64,000 nucleotides of DNA from Istiophorus platypterus (GCA_016859345.1 CM029129.1:12598946-12662945), one strand, 5' to 3'; counted from the stretch's first letter, positions 1 through 13,560 are shown. Notes: generated from the sequence alone by a model not told the origin. Translations and numbers: made by a program.

Positions 1-535
1 TAATTATAAAAGAAAGGAATTGATACACAATTGGGGCTCAGATTAGTGTATCTTTAAAATATAACTGCTTAATATAATTTGTATATCCTTGCATACTGCA
101 TTTTCTGTAATAAAAGTTGAAAATTCGACATAATCTGTCTTCATTCTATACCCATTAAACCAGACTTAATGCTCAGTGTAGTTGGTATTTGTAATACGCA
201 CATTTTCAAAACAAAGCTAATCCTTATATTAGACTACCAGTGTAATGAATGAACCATTTTAATGAAACTCCATCGGCACATGGTGAATGTAGTGTATCCT
301 GGCTTATAGCCGTCAGTATGCTTGTGAGTCTACTTTCTGCCCTCTAGCGGTCAAATACCATGTAATGCAGCCTTGCAGGCGAGAATTGGGACAAAGCCCT
401 GGTGGTTACATGCCTGTGTATGTGTGTGGCATGCAGCAAGAGAGAGACCTAATTCGTCTATACCTGCATCTGTGTGTCTGTGTGTGGGTGTGAGAGAGAG
501 AGAGAGCAGTCTCTTGGGCACTCCCGAGGACTCAC

Positions 536-657
536 GTGGTAGTGGGTCCGCTCCGTCTTCTACAGTCTTATTGAGGTGGTGGATGGAGAGGTCAGTCTGC
601 AGGATGCTGTCAGCTGTGGCTCTGGCCAGGGCTGCAGCCAGGGAGCAGGGGCAGTTA
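536..657 (-). CDS. ppm1e: ppm1e exon 2 (PP2C-family phosphatase PPM1E/POPX1, partial gene)
   Basis: This is a 122-nt internal exon on the minus strand. Its acceptor CAG is read from 658-660 and its donor GTGAG from 531-535. It completes the Tyr codon split by exon 1 (TA|T) and then encodes 40 residues beginning NCPCSLAAALARATAD and continuing through ILQTDLS. That closely follows the segment after the LYKY motif in vertebrate PPM1E and, more weakly, PPM1F. The exon ends in phase 1 and has no internal stop. PPM1E is a Mn/Mg-dependent Ser/Thr phosphatase that acts on PAK and CaM kinases. The part here is the N-terminal regulatory region; the PP2C catalytic domain (RRKMEDKH and DGHGG motifs) must lie on exons beyond position 1. 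No further exon could be recognised in 1-535. The exon pair has matching phase and homology, so I am fairly sure of it even though it is short. Confidence 0.86.
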
Positions 658-840
658 CTGTGGTGAGGAGAGATGACACAGTTATGAATGGCTCAGATAC
701 TAAAATTATGTTGCTGTAATCTGCTGTGGAGATCAAAAGTGTCTTCTCTTATATGACCAGTTTATTTGTAAAATATAGGTATGTATAGATATACAGTCAG
801 TGCACAGTATCAACATGATGGATGATGCCACTATATATTA

Positions 841-1200
841 AGTCAGGGGGACAACAAAGCTTTTACAATTCTTCCTGAGGAAGAAATGAATGTGTGAGCC
901 AAATTCCATGGCAAATCATCAAGTGGCGGTCAAGACATTTACCCTTAAAACCAAACATGTGAGCCAAAGCCAAGGGATCACCAAAGACATCAGGATATGT
1001 CATCTGGGAACCATGAATGTGTGCAAAAATGTTGAGACATTTCACTGTATAGGTGAAAACTTTGACCATCTGTTGGTGATAAATGAAAAGTCAGAGGATC
1101 CCCGAAATCAATAGGCTTTTTCTCCTGGAGACCATGGATATATGTGCAAGAATTTCATAGTGATCTATCCAATAGTTGTCGAGCTATTTAAGTCTGGCCT
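841..1200 (+). repeat. Teleost interspersed repeat, three diverged monomers of about 120 bp
   Basis: Three related units start near 841, 963 and 1089. Each carries variants of the same ordered phrases: a 'GTCAGGGGATCACCAAAG'-like opening, an 'ACCATGAATGT'-like middle, and a 'GGCAATCCATCC'/'GTTGAGACATTT'-like end. The same phrases recur around 13.6-13.85 kb. I recognise the wording as a common dispersed repeat of teleost introns; its class is not known to me. The short open frames across it are not genes. Confidence 0.7.
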
Positions 1201-1396
1201 GAACAATTGAACAATGGACATCACCATGCAATCCACACATACATTATCTGTTTTATAAGCAGGAGTAATTGCTGTGATGAAGGTTTATATGAACAGCTCT
1301 GTTTGAGTGCAGCAGTGGTTCACTGAATCAGGGAAGAGCTTAGTGTGCATCTGTGCCAGAGGATGTGTATCTCCTCTTAAGGTTAAGGTGAGTTAG

Positions 1397-1439
1397 GGAG
1401 GAGGAGGAGGAGGAGGAGGAGGAGGAGGAGGAGGAGGAA
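1397..1439 (+). repeat. (GGA)n microsatellite
   Basis: About 14 near-perfect GGA/GAG triplets run inside ppm1e intron 1. On the opposite strand they read as poly-serine, which is only a product of the repeat. Confidence 0.95.
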
Positions 1440-2339
1440 GGGGTCGTTTGAAGGACTAAGGCCTGCATGCATGTACATGAGTCACTAAGATAACTGGGCC
1501 ACCTCCAGTTGCAGGTAACCATGGTAACTCAACTTCTGGATGCTCTTCATCACACTCAAATTAAATTGGAAAAATAAACCTGAACTGTTGTTAGTTTAAT
1601 GGCATCTTAATTCAGGAGCCAGGGCTAAAGCCTCCCTTAGTCCTGTGGAAAAGTATAATTAAAAGAACTATCACATTATTTTTTCCTGTCTGTCCTGCAC
1701 AAATATGATCTGATAATCTGCAGCCAGTCCAATCCATTATTCTTGATACATGTCCAATGCTACAAGATTAACCCACTGAAAAAAATATTATCTATCTGTA
1801 CTTTAAAAAATCATTTTAATTTTAATTATATAATTTATGTAATAACCACACATGTGGCCTATGCAGATTCATATTGATTCAAAATGTAGCTATGTTGCAG
1901 CTGAATCCTGAAAGATATAGTCAAAGAAATGCAATAACATGCTGGACAGTATAATGTTGCACACCTGAAACAGTCATTACACTGTTTAATTTACTCAAAT
2001 AAATGAACTGGGGTTGGCTATGTACAACACAGGGACATATTACAAAGTTAAATGCTGCATTAAGTGTTAAGCACCCTTTGTGGCTTTTATGTTAAATAAC
2101 ATCAATTAAAAAATTAATCAATGAAAAAACCAAGCCGACTGTGGCCGGCTTCAAATATTTTTATGAATTCAGTTCCATTCTTGCTAACTCAGCAGCTATG
2201 TGAGCTCATTTTAAAGTAAGATCCAACACATGGTAAATTTCAATTGACAACTTGGATCCAAGGATTAAAAAAAGTCTGTCCAGACTCATATTTTATACAA
2301 TATGTCATTAAGATTTTCAAGGAATTTATTAAAAGGTAT

Positions 2340-2475
2340 TTAGTGTATTTTCTCATACGTAATGCATGAATTCTTTAGTTATGGCCAAAAAGGTGTTTCG
2401 TGAGGTCGTGATGACCTTGACCGTTTACTGCTAAAGTCTAATCAGTTCGTCCTTGAATCCAAGTGGACTCTGAAG
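2340..2475 (+). repeat. Fragment of a dispersed teleost repeat
   Basis: The text contains 'GTTATGGCCAAAAAGGTGTT', then 'GTGAGGTC..GATGACCTTGACC', then 'TCTAATCAGTTCGTCCTTGA' and 'CCAAGTGGAC' in the order I recall from a widespread fish repeat. It is degraded and has no coding capacity. Confidence 0.6.
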
Positions 2476-3679
2476 TCTGTAGGATTGTGTAATCTCTAAA
2501 TATAATTTAGCACAACACCATATACAAACAACACAAAGTAAAATCATGCCTTTTTTCGTATAATTACTTTTTTGCGTTTTGTGTGTAAATGTTTCTCTAG
2601 TTCATCATGTTTGGGCCTAAATACTGCTTTTACTCCTAGAAAAAAATGACTTACAGTGATATTTTAGGGTAACTCTTGTTAGAAGTATCTTCCTTAAATC
2701 TAACAGAATCATATTTTGGATTATCTGGACCAGGAACATGTTTATTCAGTCTTCTAATTCCTCTCCTCCCTTAGAAACTACTTTTTCATCAGGTCCTTAA
2801 TTTTTTTCTCGAACTGGGTCAAGGGCTAGAAGCATCAGGAACAGAGTAGTTAAAGCATGCCCCCATAAAGCAGTAACCACAGTAACCTCCCGTGTAAACT
2901 TCTTAAATATTAGGTAGCTGTATTGTTGAAATATCTAGATCTACTTCTTAACAGTCTGTCAAGGAAGAGATCTTTGCCATCAGTTTGAACAGTCAACTAC
3001 TTCAGTGTACATACAGTGTGTATGTGATTATTGATTTAGCTATCTCTTAGGTTTAAGGCCAAAACATATTTCTGCTCTGCTGCTCGATTCTGAACCGCAC
3101 AGACAGCTCAGATCATCTTGGACAAGTCTGTTTACTGTTTCCAGTGTTAAAACTTAACATAGAGGAGCAGCAATCACTTCTTATGTAGTTTTAATCCACG
3201 TGTCTGGAACCAACTCCTAGAAAATTTGAGATCTGCTACAAACCTCAGTTTGTTGAAATCAGGATGCAAAATATTTTGTTGTTTTTTTTAAAGTAAAATT
3301 TGGGACTGTTTACTCATATGTTGCACTACACTGTACTAAATGTAATTTCAACCTTCTGCTTAATCTCTTTCATTCTATTTTATCTTATTTAACCTTCTAT
3401 TTTTACTTTGTTTTTCTCATTTTAAATCTGTTTATGTCCTTTTCCATTGCCTTGTTTTCTTTGTTTCTTAATGCCTTCACGTCTTTCGTAAAGTACTTTG
3501 AATTACCTTGTTGTTAAAAGGGTGCTTTACAGATAAATTTGGATGACTGTGTAAATTTGATAAAGTCTTATGGCATTTCCATTTGCCAGACAGTCTAGTC
3601 AATGCAAACCCATTGAGAGCATGCGTATACACCAGCATCAAGTTGACATATTTTTCTTAAAGCTCATTTGAACAATTTC

Positions 3680-3734
3680 CTTAGTTACTTTAGTACAGTA
3701 CTTGAGTAAATCTGCTTAATTACTTTCTGCCACT
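3680..3734 (+). repeat. Terminal fragment of the CAGTGGTGGAA-type repeat
   Basis: The fragment ends TTACTTTCTGCCACTG after 'GTACAGTACTTGAGTAAAT'. It matches the right end of the fuller copy at 25341-25693, which ends TACATTCCACCACTG after 'ACTTGAGTAAATGTCC'. It is a short 3'-end-only remnant. Confidence 0.65.
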
Positions 3735-3903
3735 GTTTACTACATAATTAATGCTATAAAAATGAACACGCATGGGTGGGCTGAGGAAAGACGACAGATC
3801 AGGAGATGAGGGTGGGGAGGGCCTAACTGTCAGTATTTGGGTTTGTTTGTCACCAGCGTCCTCTCCTCCATGTTTCCATTCATAGAAACCCACTACATCC
3901 TTC

Positions 3904-3908
<5 letters not shown>

Positions 3909-3938
<30 letters not shown>
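3909..3938 (+). repeat. (CT)n microsatellite
   Basis: An uninterrupted CT dinucleotide run of about 15 units is followed by a short C tract. It lies just upstream of the promoter-like patch at 3975-4105. Confidence 0.95.
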
Positions 3939-3974
3939 CCCCCTCTTCACTGGTTCCACCACTGGCAGCCTGAT

Positions 3975-4105
3975 GGGGGCGGATGCTGGGCCAAGGGGCT
4001 CTGATTGGCTCCCAGGTCACACGGGAGAATGCACGGTGCACCAATGACAGCTCCCGTTGGCTTGTGCATCACAGTGAGGTCATGTGGAGCGGAGGAGGAT
4101 TAAAG
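3975..4105 (+). promoter_or_regulatory. Candidate promoter inside ppm1e intron 1
   Basis: In a locally GC-richer patch, several elements occur in promoter-like order on the plus strand: a GC box (3975-3982), an inverted CCAAT box (ATTGG at 4004-4008), a direct CCAAT box (4041-4045), a CRE-like TGAGGTCA (4074-4081) and a TATA-like ATTAAAG (4099-4105). The predicted start is near 4130, antisense to ppm1e. No downstream coding exon was recognised, so a non-coding transcript or an alternative regulatory role is possible. The evidence is motif clustering only. Confidence 0.35.
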
Positions 4106-5289
4106 GAGAGCTTAATCTCAGTTCACACCATCACACTGTAACAACACGACTGACTGGATAAATGAACAGCACTGGTTCAGCTGGTTAGACTGGTCGTCAA
4201 AACCGTTAGCTCATCGTGAACGAAATAAAGGAGATGCTTCCTTCACACAGTATCCGATCTCTATGTAAATGCTATCGTGCCTTTATTTTACAATGCGTTC
4301 TGTGACTTTTCTTCTGCCTATCTCTTAATTTTATGAAAAGCCATCTATGTTTCAATGCGAACATTTGAAAATGACATATATGGTGCAAACTCACACATAC
4401 AGCTCGAATAATGTAATACAACAATACCACAAGAAGAGACCCCAAGATTAAGAAAACAAACTCCTTAATGGAAGTCTCCACAAAAACCACTTCGCTAAGC
4501 CAATATTTATTACAAAGCCACTGCCTTGGATTGTTTTATACAGGTCTTCCTGTTATTGTGTCCATCCCCTTTATGCTAAACATGACTGGTGACCTCAACA
4601 TTTTGTAGAGGACAAATTGGTTTATATAGGTCACTGTTTATATCTATATATATTATAGCAAAATCAATCTGCCACCCACAGGTATTGACTGCTAAGCCTG
4701 CAGTTTTCTTTTTCTTTTTTAAAGCTATAGTATTTGTCTGTGTGCTGTTAAATAATTTTTAAACCTGCAAAGCTGTTACCTGGAGCAATGTTGCTGTTAA
4801 CACTGCTGCTTTAGAGAAGGGAGCAGGGGGACCAGATTTCATTTGTCCAAAGAAATAAACTGGTGGGAATGAGAAGCACACGTAAAGGAAAACAATGTCT
4901 GAAGTGGCTACCGGATTCTTGCTTTATCGTCTGGTTAAAAGGCCTGGGAGGGCCCATCCATCAGGTTGATATGAACAAGTCTTTGGCAGCTCTTACAGGC
5001 GCCAGGAAGGGCCGTGGGGTTTCTTTCTTTCAAAAAGTTGTTAAAACAAAAACTTGATAAATCTCAATGCTCAGTGGGGCTCAGTTGTGTTGGAGTCTCT
5101 CTTACATTTTTTTGTTTCTCATGGGCATTTACCTTTGTAAAAAGAAAAAAAAAATCAGAAAACATCTATAAAAGAGCATGAGATTCTTATCTGAATAGTG
5201 TTTTCTAACTTCCCTGCATTTTCAGTTTGAATCCTCTTCTAAACTAAATGGGAGAGCCCATCCATCAGGAAGCACTTACTGTACCTCTG

Positions 5290-5430
5290 GCTATTTACAC
5301 TCAGTGGCCACCTAATATTTTAAATATGAGATACACCTGCAAACTCTGATGTAAACCATTACAACAGTTTACCCAAAAATTCTACCTTTGCAGAGGGTAG
5401 AATGTGTATAAACCAGGGGCGTTAGAAAAA
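5290..5430 (+). repeat. Degraded repeat with a Tc1-like 'ACTCAGTGGCCAC' end
   Basis: The text begins ACTCAGTGGCCACCTAAT and continues ACACCTGCAAACTCTGATG and CATTACAACAG. This resembles the terminus and interior of non-autonomous elements sharing the CAGTGGCCACTTTATTAGGT-type ends seen in fish Tc1-like transposons. Only one end is recognisable. Confidence 0.5.
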
Positions 5431-6798
5431 CTTCTTGATGTCTTCAAATGTCTTTTTTTTTAGTCCCAAACCAAAAACAAATATATATGATATACAATGA
5501 TATGATATAACAGAGGAGAGCCGGAAAATCCTCACACCGGTGAGACTGACATCAGAGAATACTGCTTAAAAATTGACTTCAGTTCTTCACTTCAGTTGAT
5601 TGTCAGAATCGTTGCTGATTAATTTCCCTTGATGATTTGACTTCTTGTTTCAGTTCTACTCGTAATATTTTCTATCTGATTCTCAAAACATACCCCCCCC
5701 CCCGCTTCCTGGTGGACCTCGGTTAAAAAAATTTGCCCCTGGCTACAGCCTTGACTGTTGACAAAGTTTGGAGTTGAATATAGCAGAATGCTTGAGTCAG
5801 CAGTGATTACTGCCTCCTCCCGTGGTCCCTATCAGTCTGGTGCTGCTTTTGTTCTTTCCTGTGGTCTGTGCTGCGGCTGTGTTCAGCTACAGTCGTGCAG
5901 GGAGCTTTGACAGGCTGCTCGCAGTGATAAAACCAGAGAGTTCTGGGTGTATGTGTTAGCAGATGACTCATGCATGCAGCCATGTTTTTGTTTTTTCTTT
6001 TTTCTTTTCCCTACCAGTCTTTCCTACAAGCTTGTTCTTCTCTGCAGAATTAGCCCCGAAGTCGAGCAACAAGGTTGTTTCCATAGCAACACAGAAGCAA
6101 GTGACTGACTCGATCTTGTCTGTCTTTCTTTGCCAAACCCAGAACGAGCTCCCACTTCATTATACTAAATATTGAACCTTTTGGGTGCCAAGTGGAGGTG
6201 AGAGTGTAGATCCACTGGAACTCACACAGTACTATTGATATGTTCTACTCTGGGCACCGGTCCCTTGTACGAAGGCATTCCTCAGATTAAACCTGGAAGA
6301 CGGCAGAGCCTTTTCTGGGAACAGAGAGAAAATCCTGTGGCTATTTCCAGCCTCACACTAGGTATTTGGTTTATCCAATTTTCCAAAATGTGGTTTAAAA
6401 GAAATTTTGAACTAGTGTTTTGCTAAAAACTACTGTTATGTGAACACAGTATTCTCAAGAGGACATAATAGGATTATGTAATAAAAAGAGTGCCAGCAAC
6501 TCCTAAATCATTGCAGTTCACTAGTGCTTCTCCCTTAAGATGGCTTTCAAATGACTTTGATGAATTAATTTGTCTCCACAGTCCAAACACGCCATGTGGA
6601 AAGTCTGTTGCTGGGCTTCCTGGCATCTAATGATGAGTGGCAGGATTCGACTAATGCTGCATCTGAACTGCTGGATATCAAAAAAAAAGAAAAAGGCCTT
6701 TATTACATCTTTTACAACAAAATTAAGGGTAAATGTTCTGCTCTCTTTGTTCCATTCAGGCTCTTTAACACTCAAATTAGAAATGAAAATGAAATACT

Positions 6799-6882
6799 GA
6801 AAATTCATCTTATCATGAAATTCATCTTATAATAAGAAAATTCATCTTATAATATCATGAAATTCATCTTATAATATCATGT
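6799..6882 (+). repeat. Short tandem repeat, unit about 20-23 bp
   Basis: Four consecutive imperfect copies share the core AAATTCATCTTATAATATCAT. The first copy is shortened and the last two are nearly identical, which indicates recent slippage or unequal exchange. Confidence 0.9.
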
Positions 6883-9800
6883 CATGGCCATTAATTTTTT
6901 TCTATATATTATGCACCTTTTTACTGCCAGTTTTATAATTCAGATGCAATTCACACACATTGTTTTTCTAGTTTAATTACATTTTACAAACTTCCTTCCT
7001 GTTTGAAGTATAATTCTTATATTATTCTGTATTTTTCAGCATCATCAACGATGGCATATCTCTTGACTTCCGAGCCCTCTCTGTGGTTCTCAGCACCAAA
7101 CCCACACTTTCTGAGGTTGTAAATCTCTGAAGTGCTACATAATTTTCTAAAACAGCTGAGCGCTCTAGTTTTTAGCAAAGGTTACTCAAATAGGAGTAAA
7201 TGCTGTGTGTGGAGCTATTTTCAGCCATGTTTTAAGGAACATTTGGTGTTCTAGTATTTACAGTGGCAGAGCAGAGTTCAGATCTGTTCTCGATGCATAC
7301 ACCATTTTTGTGCAACTGTCAGACCTGGTTTGCCTGCAGATCTGAGAAAGTGTTGATATCTTTAAACAGAGACTTACCTGGTATCCTTAATTATAATGCC
7401 TTATGGGCATTATTTATTTATTTATTATTTATTATTGAATCATTTATTTTATTAATTGTATTGTATTTTCAAATTTTTCTTTTGCTTTGCATCGGTTTTA
7501 ATGTCTCTTTTGTCTATTTTATCATTTTTTCGCACCTTTTATTTTATCTATTTACTCTATTTTTGTTTTACCATTTACATCTACTATTTACAGTCACCTG
7601 TAAAGTACTTTGAATATACAAATAAAGTTTGACTGATCTTTTTCTCTTTTGGACTTTGTTGCCCTGTAACAATGTCACCTGACTTCTTTGACTTTGCTTC
7701 AGACAAAAGTCGTTACTAATACGGCCACAAGAGGACATTGTCACTTCTATGTAAAACATTGACATAATATAATCAGAAATATTTTTTGCCTCATTGTGTA
7801 TCTCTAAGTCGTAGTGGCCTTGCTACTTCCCCTGAGGTTGGAGGAAATAACACCCACTGGTACTTGATGGCTGATGAGAACTGAGAACTGCAGTTGTAGT
7901 GGCTGTTTTTCCTCCAACGGCCCCAAGGGGAGACAATGACCCAATCCCACACTTGAAAAAAAACTTAGACAAGTGACATGATATTGAGATTTATGATGTA
8001 TCAGAGTATTCACAAACAGCATTTACCAGTTTTGATCTTGCAGAACAGTCTCAAATATTGTGGCTAAATCATTTTGATGGCCAGTGAACCAAGTCTGACA
8101 ATTAGAGATTTACATGTATGAAACTTAACCATTCATATGCACAGCTTTATAAACTTGGCAAAGAGTGTCCATGAACATATCTGTCTTTATGTGTATGGAG
8201 TTTTAAGCATCTAGAAAAGAAACATGTCATCCAGTGCAACAGAATGGCTAACTGATGTGTTTTCAGACAACAATGGAGCTCTACGGCACAGAGGAATCAG
8301 GCTTTTAGTACACAGACAATACTTGTTAGTAGGATAAGTTCATTGTTGGTTTGTTCTTTTCATTGGATTTGTGGACAGTAAATCTTTCTTTAATAACAAC
8401 ACCTCCCCATATGTTTTAAAAGGATATCTACTGTAGGCTCAGTAGAGCTGTAGTTGGTGATGCTAAAAAAAAAAATATTGTTTTCATGTAAACATTACAA
8501 CCCTGTGTTTGAGCATGAAATGAGCCATAAGAATAGTGAGCATTAGTGCACAATCTTGGAATGAAAGCAGTTCTGTACAAATGTGTTATCTAACTGAAAG
8601 GACCATCTAAAGTGAACAGTAAAACCTGAGCAGTGTAATTGTTGACACTGAAGAATAGCAGATGTCAAGAAAAAGCTTATGGTGTTTCGCCCTCTAAGCA
8701 ATTCTACCTTAAGTGCACCTCTGGATGTTTTTCTGAGCTCTCCGGATGTAACACTGTGCACCTCAAACAGTGTGGAAATGATGGAGCGACTGTGACTGCA
8801 GACGTCACAGAGTGCTGCCGTATGCATTTGCACTGCCGTGTTCTATTTATAATGAAGCGCACGATGTTGGCTGAAGAGAGGCGTGTCTAATCTGTCATAA
8901 AAAACGGAAAAACCTCCACAGCCACAAAATTCCTGTAACAGCCTACAGTACATCTGGGAGTGCTGTGTAGGCACCGGGTCTTCTGTTTCAACAGGACATG
9001 AAAATAACTGGAGACTTAAAGGTGACACACTGCAAGGAAAACGAGCTGTAAAGCTTGGCATGTGTCATGTGTTGGAAATGGTTGTATATCTGTTGAAGTG
9101 TATTCAGTTTCCAGATAAGCCTCCGGCCTCTGCTCAGCCTCCACAGATACACTGGGGAATCTCGCATGTAATTCCCGCTGAGGTTTTTTAAGCAGGCACA
9201 GTGCTGCTCTATACAAAGCCTTAAGGCGGCGTTATGTAATCCACCAGCTGGATCACTGGTAGATTGGTGAGGGCCTATAGGGGAGACACATCACATCCTG
9301 AACTGGACTATCTCTGGAAGGACCTTTCATTGAACCAATTGAAAATAAACAATAGTGTGGTCTGTGTGAGTAATGAAACCTTAGTGCTGCCACATGTTGA
9401 GCAGTGCAGGTATCGTGACTGATTCACCAACACTGCTGTATCGCCTCCCTATTCAAACTATCGCTGAACACAAAATAAAGTCAAATTAAGATGTGTTTGT
9501 CTGTGAATACTCAAATTTAAATATTCTTTTAAAAAATAGTTCAACATTTTGGCATCCTGATGGATGTCACTTTTAATGTCTCTGCCATAAGTATTACTTT
9601 GAGTCTAGAGATAATTATCTTAGCAAATAGACTAGAACCAGGGGGACACAGCTAGCCTCGGGAACCACTGCCATGGACAAGAGGTCAGCCAAATGTGTGA
9701 ATAAAAGTGTTGGTTGACGTTACAGTTGCGACCAAACCATTGTTTTATTTGGATGTTTCCCGGGGAAAATGGACCTTGGGAGTTGGAGTTGAATTACTCA

Positions 9801-12800
9801 TCCAAGTTTTTTATGTAAACAGGCTTGTAACTTTGACTTTTCATCAAACAAGTAGATGTTTGCTCTAACAAAGTTTTTAATCTTATGCATTGCTGATTTT
9901 AATTGAGCGTTTCATGTCCATCAAGCTGTAGTGCTCCGATTCTGTATCACCTAACAGTGCCTTATGGGAAAAATGGATTGGACTTATACGCGTAGGACCA
10001 GCTCCACCCCTGTAGTTTTAGCAGGAGTTTATATTTTTGTTTGTTCAACTGAACTGAAACACGTACTGAGCACTACCACTACTTTCCTGCCCTCTTCCTA
10101 AAACAGCCTGAACATCCTACCTGTAATTCACTCATTTATCATTTATCATATCTTGATTTTCCATCACATGGCCCAGCAAAGAAACCTCAAAGATTTCTTT
10201 CAAGGCTGCCAAAAGGGAGAAGCCTCAATGTGCCGACTTGATCTTACACTGACCATCTGTTTTAACAGAGCATTAAACTGCTTAGAGGATGAAATGCTGG
10301 TGATTGTGAACTGCTGCCTGCAAACTGGCGTGGCGCCTATGGCAAAGAAAACAGCTGCTGTGAAAACCTCTCTTAAATAAATGTAACCTTGACCCCATAA
10401 TACTTAAAAAACTTGATTTAAATTTCAAATCCTTACTTTGTAATTAAAATCATAGAAATCAGATCAGTTCTTACATAAGCTTTTCAGTATTTTAGAGCTG
10501 CACTTCAGATATGTTTTAGTCTAGCTTTTATGTGCTGCACAGCACCGAAACCAGTTTTATTCAGTGACTTCAAGATGCAAATGCAAGTCAAGACACTGAA
10601 TTTTAGAAGTCTTAGCCTTTGATCAGTGTTAATTTTGAATCATGATTTTAAATTAGTTTTGGTCTTTTGCTGAAAATGTATATTACTTTCAGTGACATTT
10701 TTGTAATTTGATCCTTGTAAAAGTTAATTCTTTTAGACAACACAGACTAAGGACATATTAGTCTAGTTCCATCAGTTTCATATTTTTTTGGTGTGCAATT
10801 TAAATCGTGCCTTTTAATAGTGAAAATATGTAATATTACAGTACTGGTGATGATGATGTTACCTTACACTTATTCACCTTTGAGGTGTAATGATTAGTTA
10901 ATTAAAATTACAAATTCCCAAGCGTGAGAATTTGCTGCTTTTCTTGGTCTTACGTTGTAGTAAATTGAATAATCTCAGGTTTTGCACAGTTGGTAAGACA
11001 AAACAAGACATTTAATGTCACAATGTGCTCTAGGATATTATGATTATAATGGATCGGTTAACCATGAAAATAACCAACAGATGAACTGATAATACAGCTA
11101 TGCAAAGGTACTGATTGGTTTCCATTAAAATTAGCTTTAGATGTTCAAGGTCCACAGGGAATGAACCTGCATGTATTAGTTTGCCTTTCCTGACATCTTC
11201 TTTAAAAACAAGAAATATCAAACTCTTAGTCACAGACAGCTATTATATGTACAGAGCACATTAATGCTCCCCAGAGGATGAGACCTTTGAAATTTGGACA
11301 CTAACTGATTCCTTTTGTGCAGGTCAAAAACTTTCACACAAAGTTCTCTCCTATTTCTGTTTGTTATGGGAATTCTATGAGAATATTCATATAGCTTAAT
11401 ATAAAGTAGCAGTGAAGCAATTAGTTGATTCGTTGATTGACAGAAAATGAATTGTAAGCAACTTTGAGGATTTCATCTTTCAAGCTTACAAGCGTACAAG
11501 AACTCGACCAGAGGAATGCTAAAGCACATTCAGCACAGGCATTTGCCATTACCCTGCAAGGAAAGAAGTTTGCTGATGCTATAACTGCTAATGTTAGACA
11601 CACTCTGTGATCCTGCTTAATTTCTGATAACTTGTGCTCAACTTTGACTTTTTCCTGAGTATTTTCTTACTTTTAGACTAGTCAACTAGTCTGAATTTAA
11701 ATTACCGTTTCACCAACAGAGATTAGTCATTAGGAACATCCCCAGATGAAATCCAACAGTATAATCACAATCTTTGACCTTGGTTTGTTATCCTTTTCTC
11801 CAGGTTCTCATTCAGATTCAGATAAATTAATTACCCCATGTGTGGCTGCTTCACATTCATGTGAGCCAGAGGCTCATCTTGACCCTACCTTCCCTATTCA
11901 GCAGCTGTCAAATACAGTTTTCAACATCGGACACGTTGCGATACTGGACTTTAATGTGGAATGAACTGCTTTGCATTCAGTTCATCCGCCAAAAACATAT
12001 GACTCATCATTTGAATTATGGGCACCTTATGTGAACAGAGACTCCTGGCACTTTGGAGGAGCAGCAGACTGGAAAGGCTTCTGCAAAAGTGTCTATCCAT
12101 TATGCTGTAAAAGGAAAAGGAGGACAGTGAACACTTTTGAAGGTCACTGCACTTCCAAAAATGGGGCCTCTCCAGAGCTGAAATTAATTAAGGCGCCAGT
12201 TTTAGAGACATCAATGTGAGCCACTGCTGGAAAGACTAGCGATTCGCCATTCTTTACAGCCGAGTGTTATAGGTTACAAACTATGAACTAACAATGGACT
12301 GCCACACTGTAAAAATGGACATAAGTTAAAGTTCACACTGTCTCACACTAGCAACCTAAAAACTTTTTACGTGCACTGAATTACTAATCTACTTTTTGTA
12401 TGAATAAGTTGGTTTATATGTTTTTATAAATTTCAAAAGCTGGGACTATACTGATAATAAACATTTCACAGTAATATGTTCTAACTAATTGTCCATAACT
12501 AATTTTTATCACCTATTAATCTGCCTTTTTTTATCTTGATTAATCGATTTGTCATTTGGTGTAAAGCACATTAAAAATATGTTTAAAAAACAAATAAAAA
12601 ACAAAAACAAAAACAAAAAACAACCCAAACCAAGATCTTTTCTTAAACCTAACCAATTAGTTTTTGTGCCAAAACTAACCAAACTGTGACTGCTCCACAA
12701 CTTTCACCACCTGCTTATTGTTGTTACCATGATGCTTCATATGGGTTGTATCCAGGAGTTTTTTTTATGTGTTTTTTTTTTTTTTTAATTTAATTTTGAT

Positions 12801-13560
12801 AAAATCACAAAAGTTTCCATTTCTCATAGTAAATACAGTGGTGGATGTTGATTTGTCTTAGACTATGGACAATTAACTCCAGGGACAGGCTCCATTATTT
12901 CACAGACAGATATAAGAAATGTTAAATTAGCGAAAGCAGATTATTGAGAAGCTAGTGGAGCAGAGGCCAGCTTGGGTCTCGGTCTCTTTTAAAAAAAGGC
13001 ACCAATTTTCTGTTAAAAATCTGCAATGTTCAAGATAACCCTGATGATGAGAGGTTATTTTCTCAGACTTGACAAAGGTCGTCGAGAGCCATAGAACACA
13101 CTATACAAGTGTTTTCACAGGCCAAACCTGATGTAAAATCAGTGGAATGACCCTTTGTTATATGTAGCTTTGTGCACCATATTGAAGCAGCATAAAGGGT
13201 AGTGGGACTTGACTAGAGGACTGGAGTTTTAAGTCCTGGTCCTGTCTGTGTGGACTTCATATTCTGCATATTCTCTCTGTATTTGCATGGTTTCCATCTG
13301 TAATCTTTTCTTTTCTCCCAAAGGTCTGGTGAACACGAGACTCTAAAATTCTCATGACAGTTTGTCCTAGCACTGTGAATGACTGTGTTGAGTGCTTCCC
13401 CACCTTTTCCTAAGTGCATGCTGGGACAGTCTTAACTCCCCAGGAAGGCGCAACAGATGATTAATGTGCATCCATACAATACAACTCAATTCAATTCTAT
13501 TAGATTGGAGTGACCAGAATAACTGCTGCAAGAAATCTTTACAGCACAGAAAGGTTCACA

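Noticed and set aside
373..666. 97-codon plus-strand open frame near the left edge
   Set aside because: Its 3' half is antisense to ppm1e exon 2, and the rest covers TG- and GA-rich simple sequence. The minus-strand reading matches PPM1E with correct splice sites.
890..1114. 74-codon plus-strand open frame
   Set aside because: It lies wholly within a three-monomer dispersed repeat and has no protein similarity that I recognise.
6570..6832. Three overlapping open frames on both strands in ppm1e intron 1
   Set aside because: None has recognisable similarity, they overlap one another, and they run into AT-rich tandem repeat sequence. There is no splice or promoter support.
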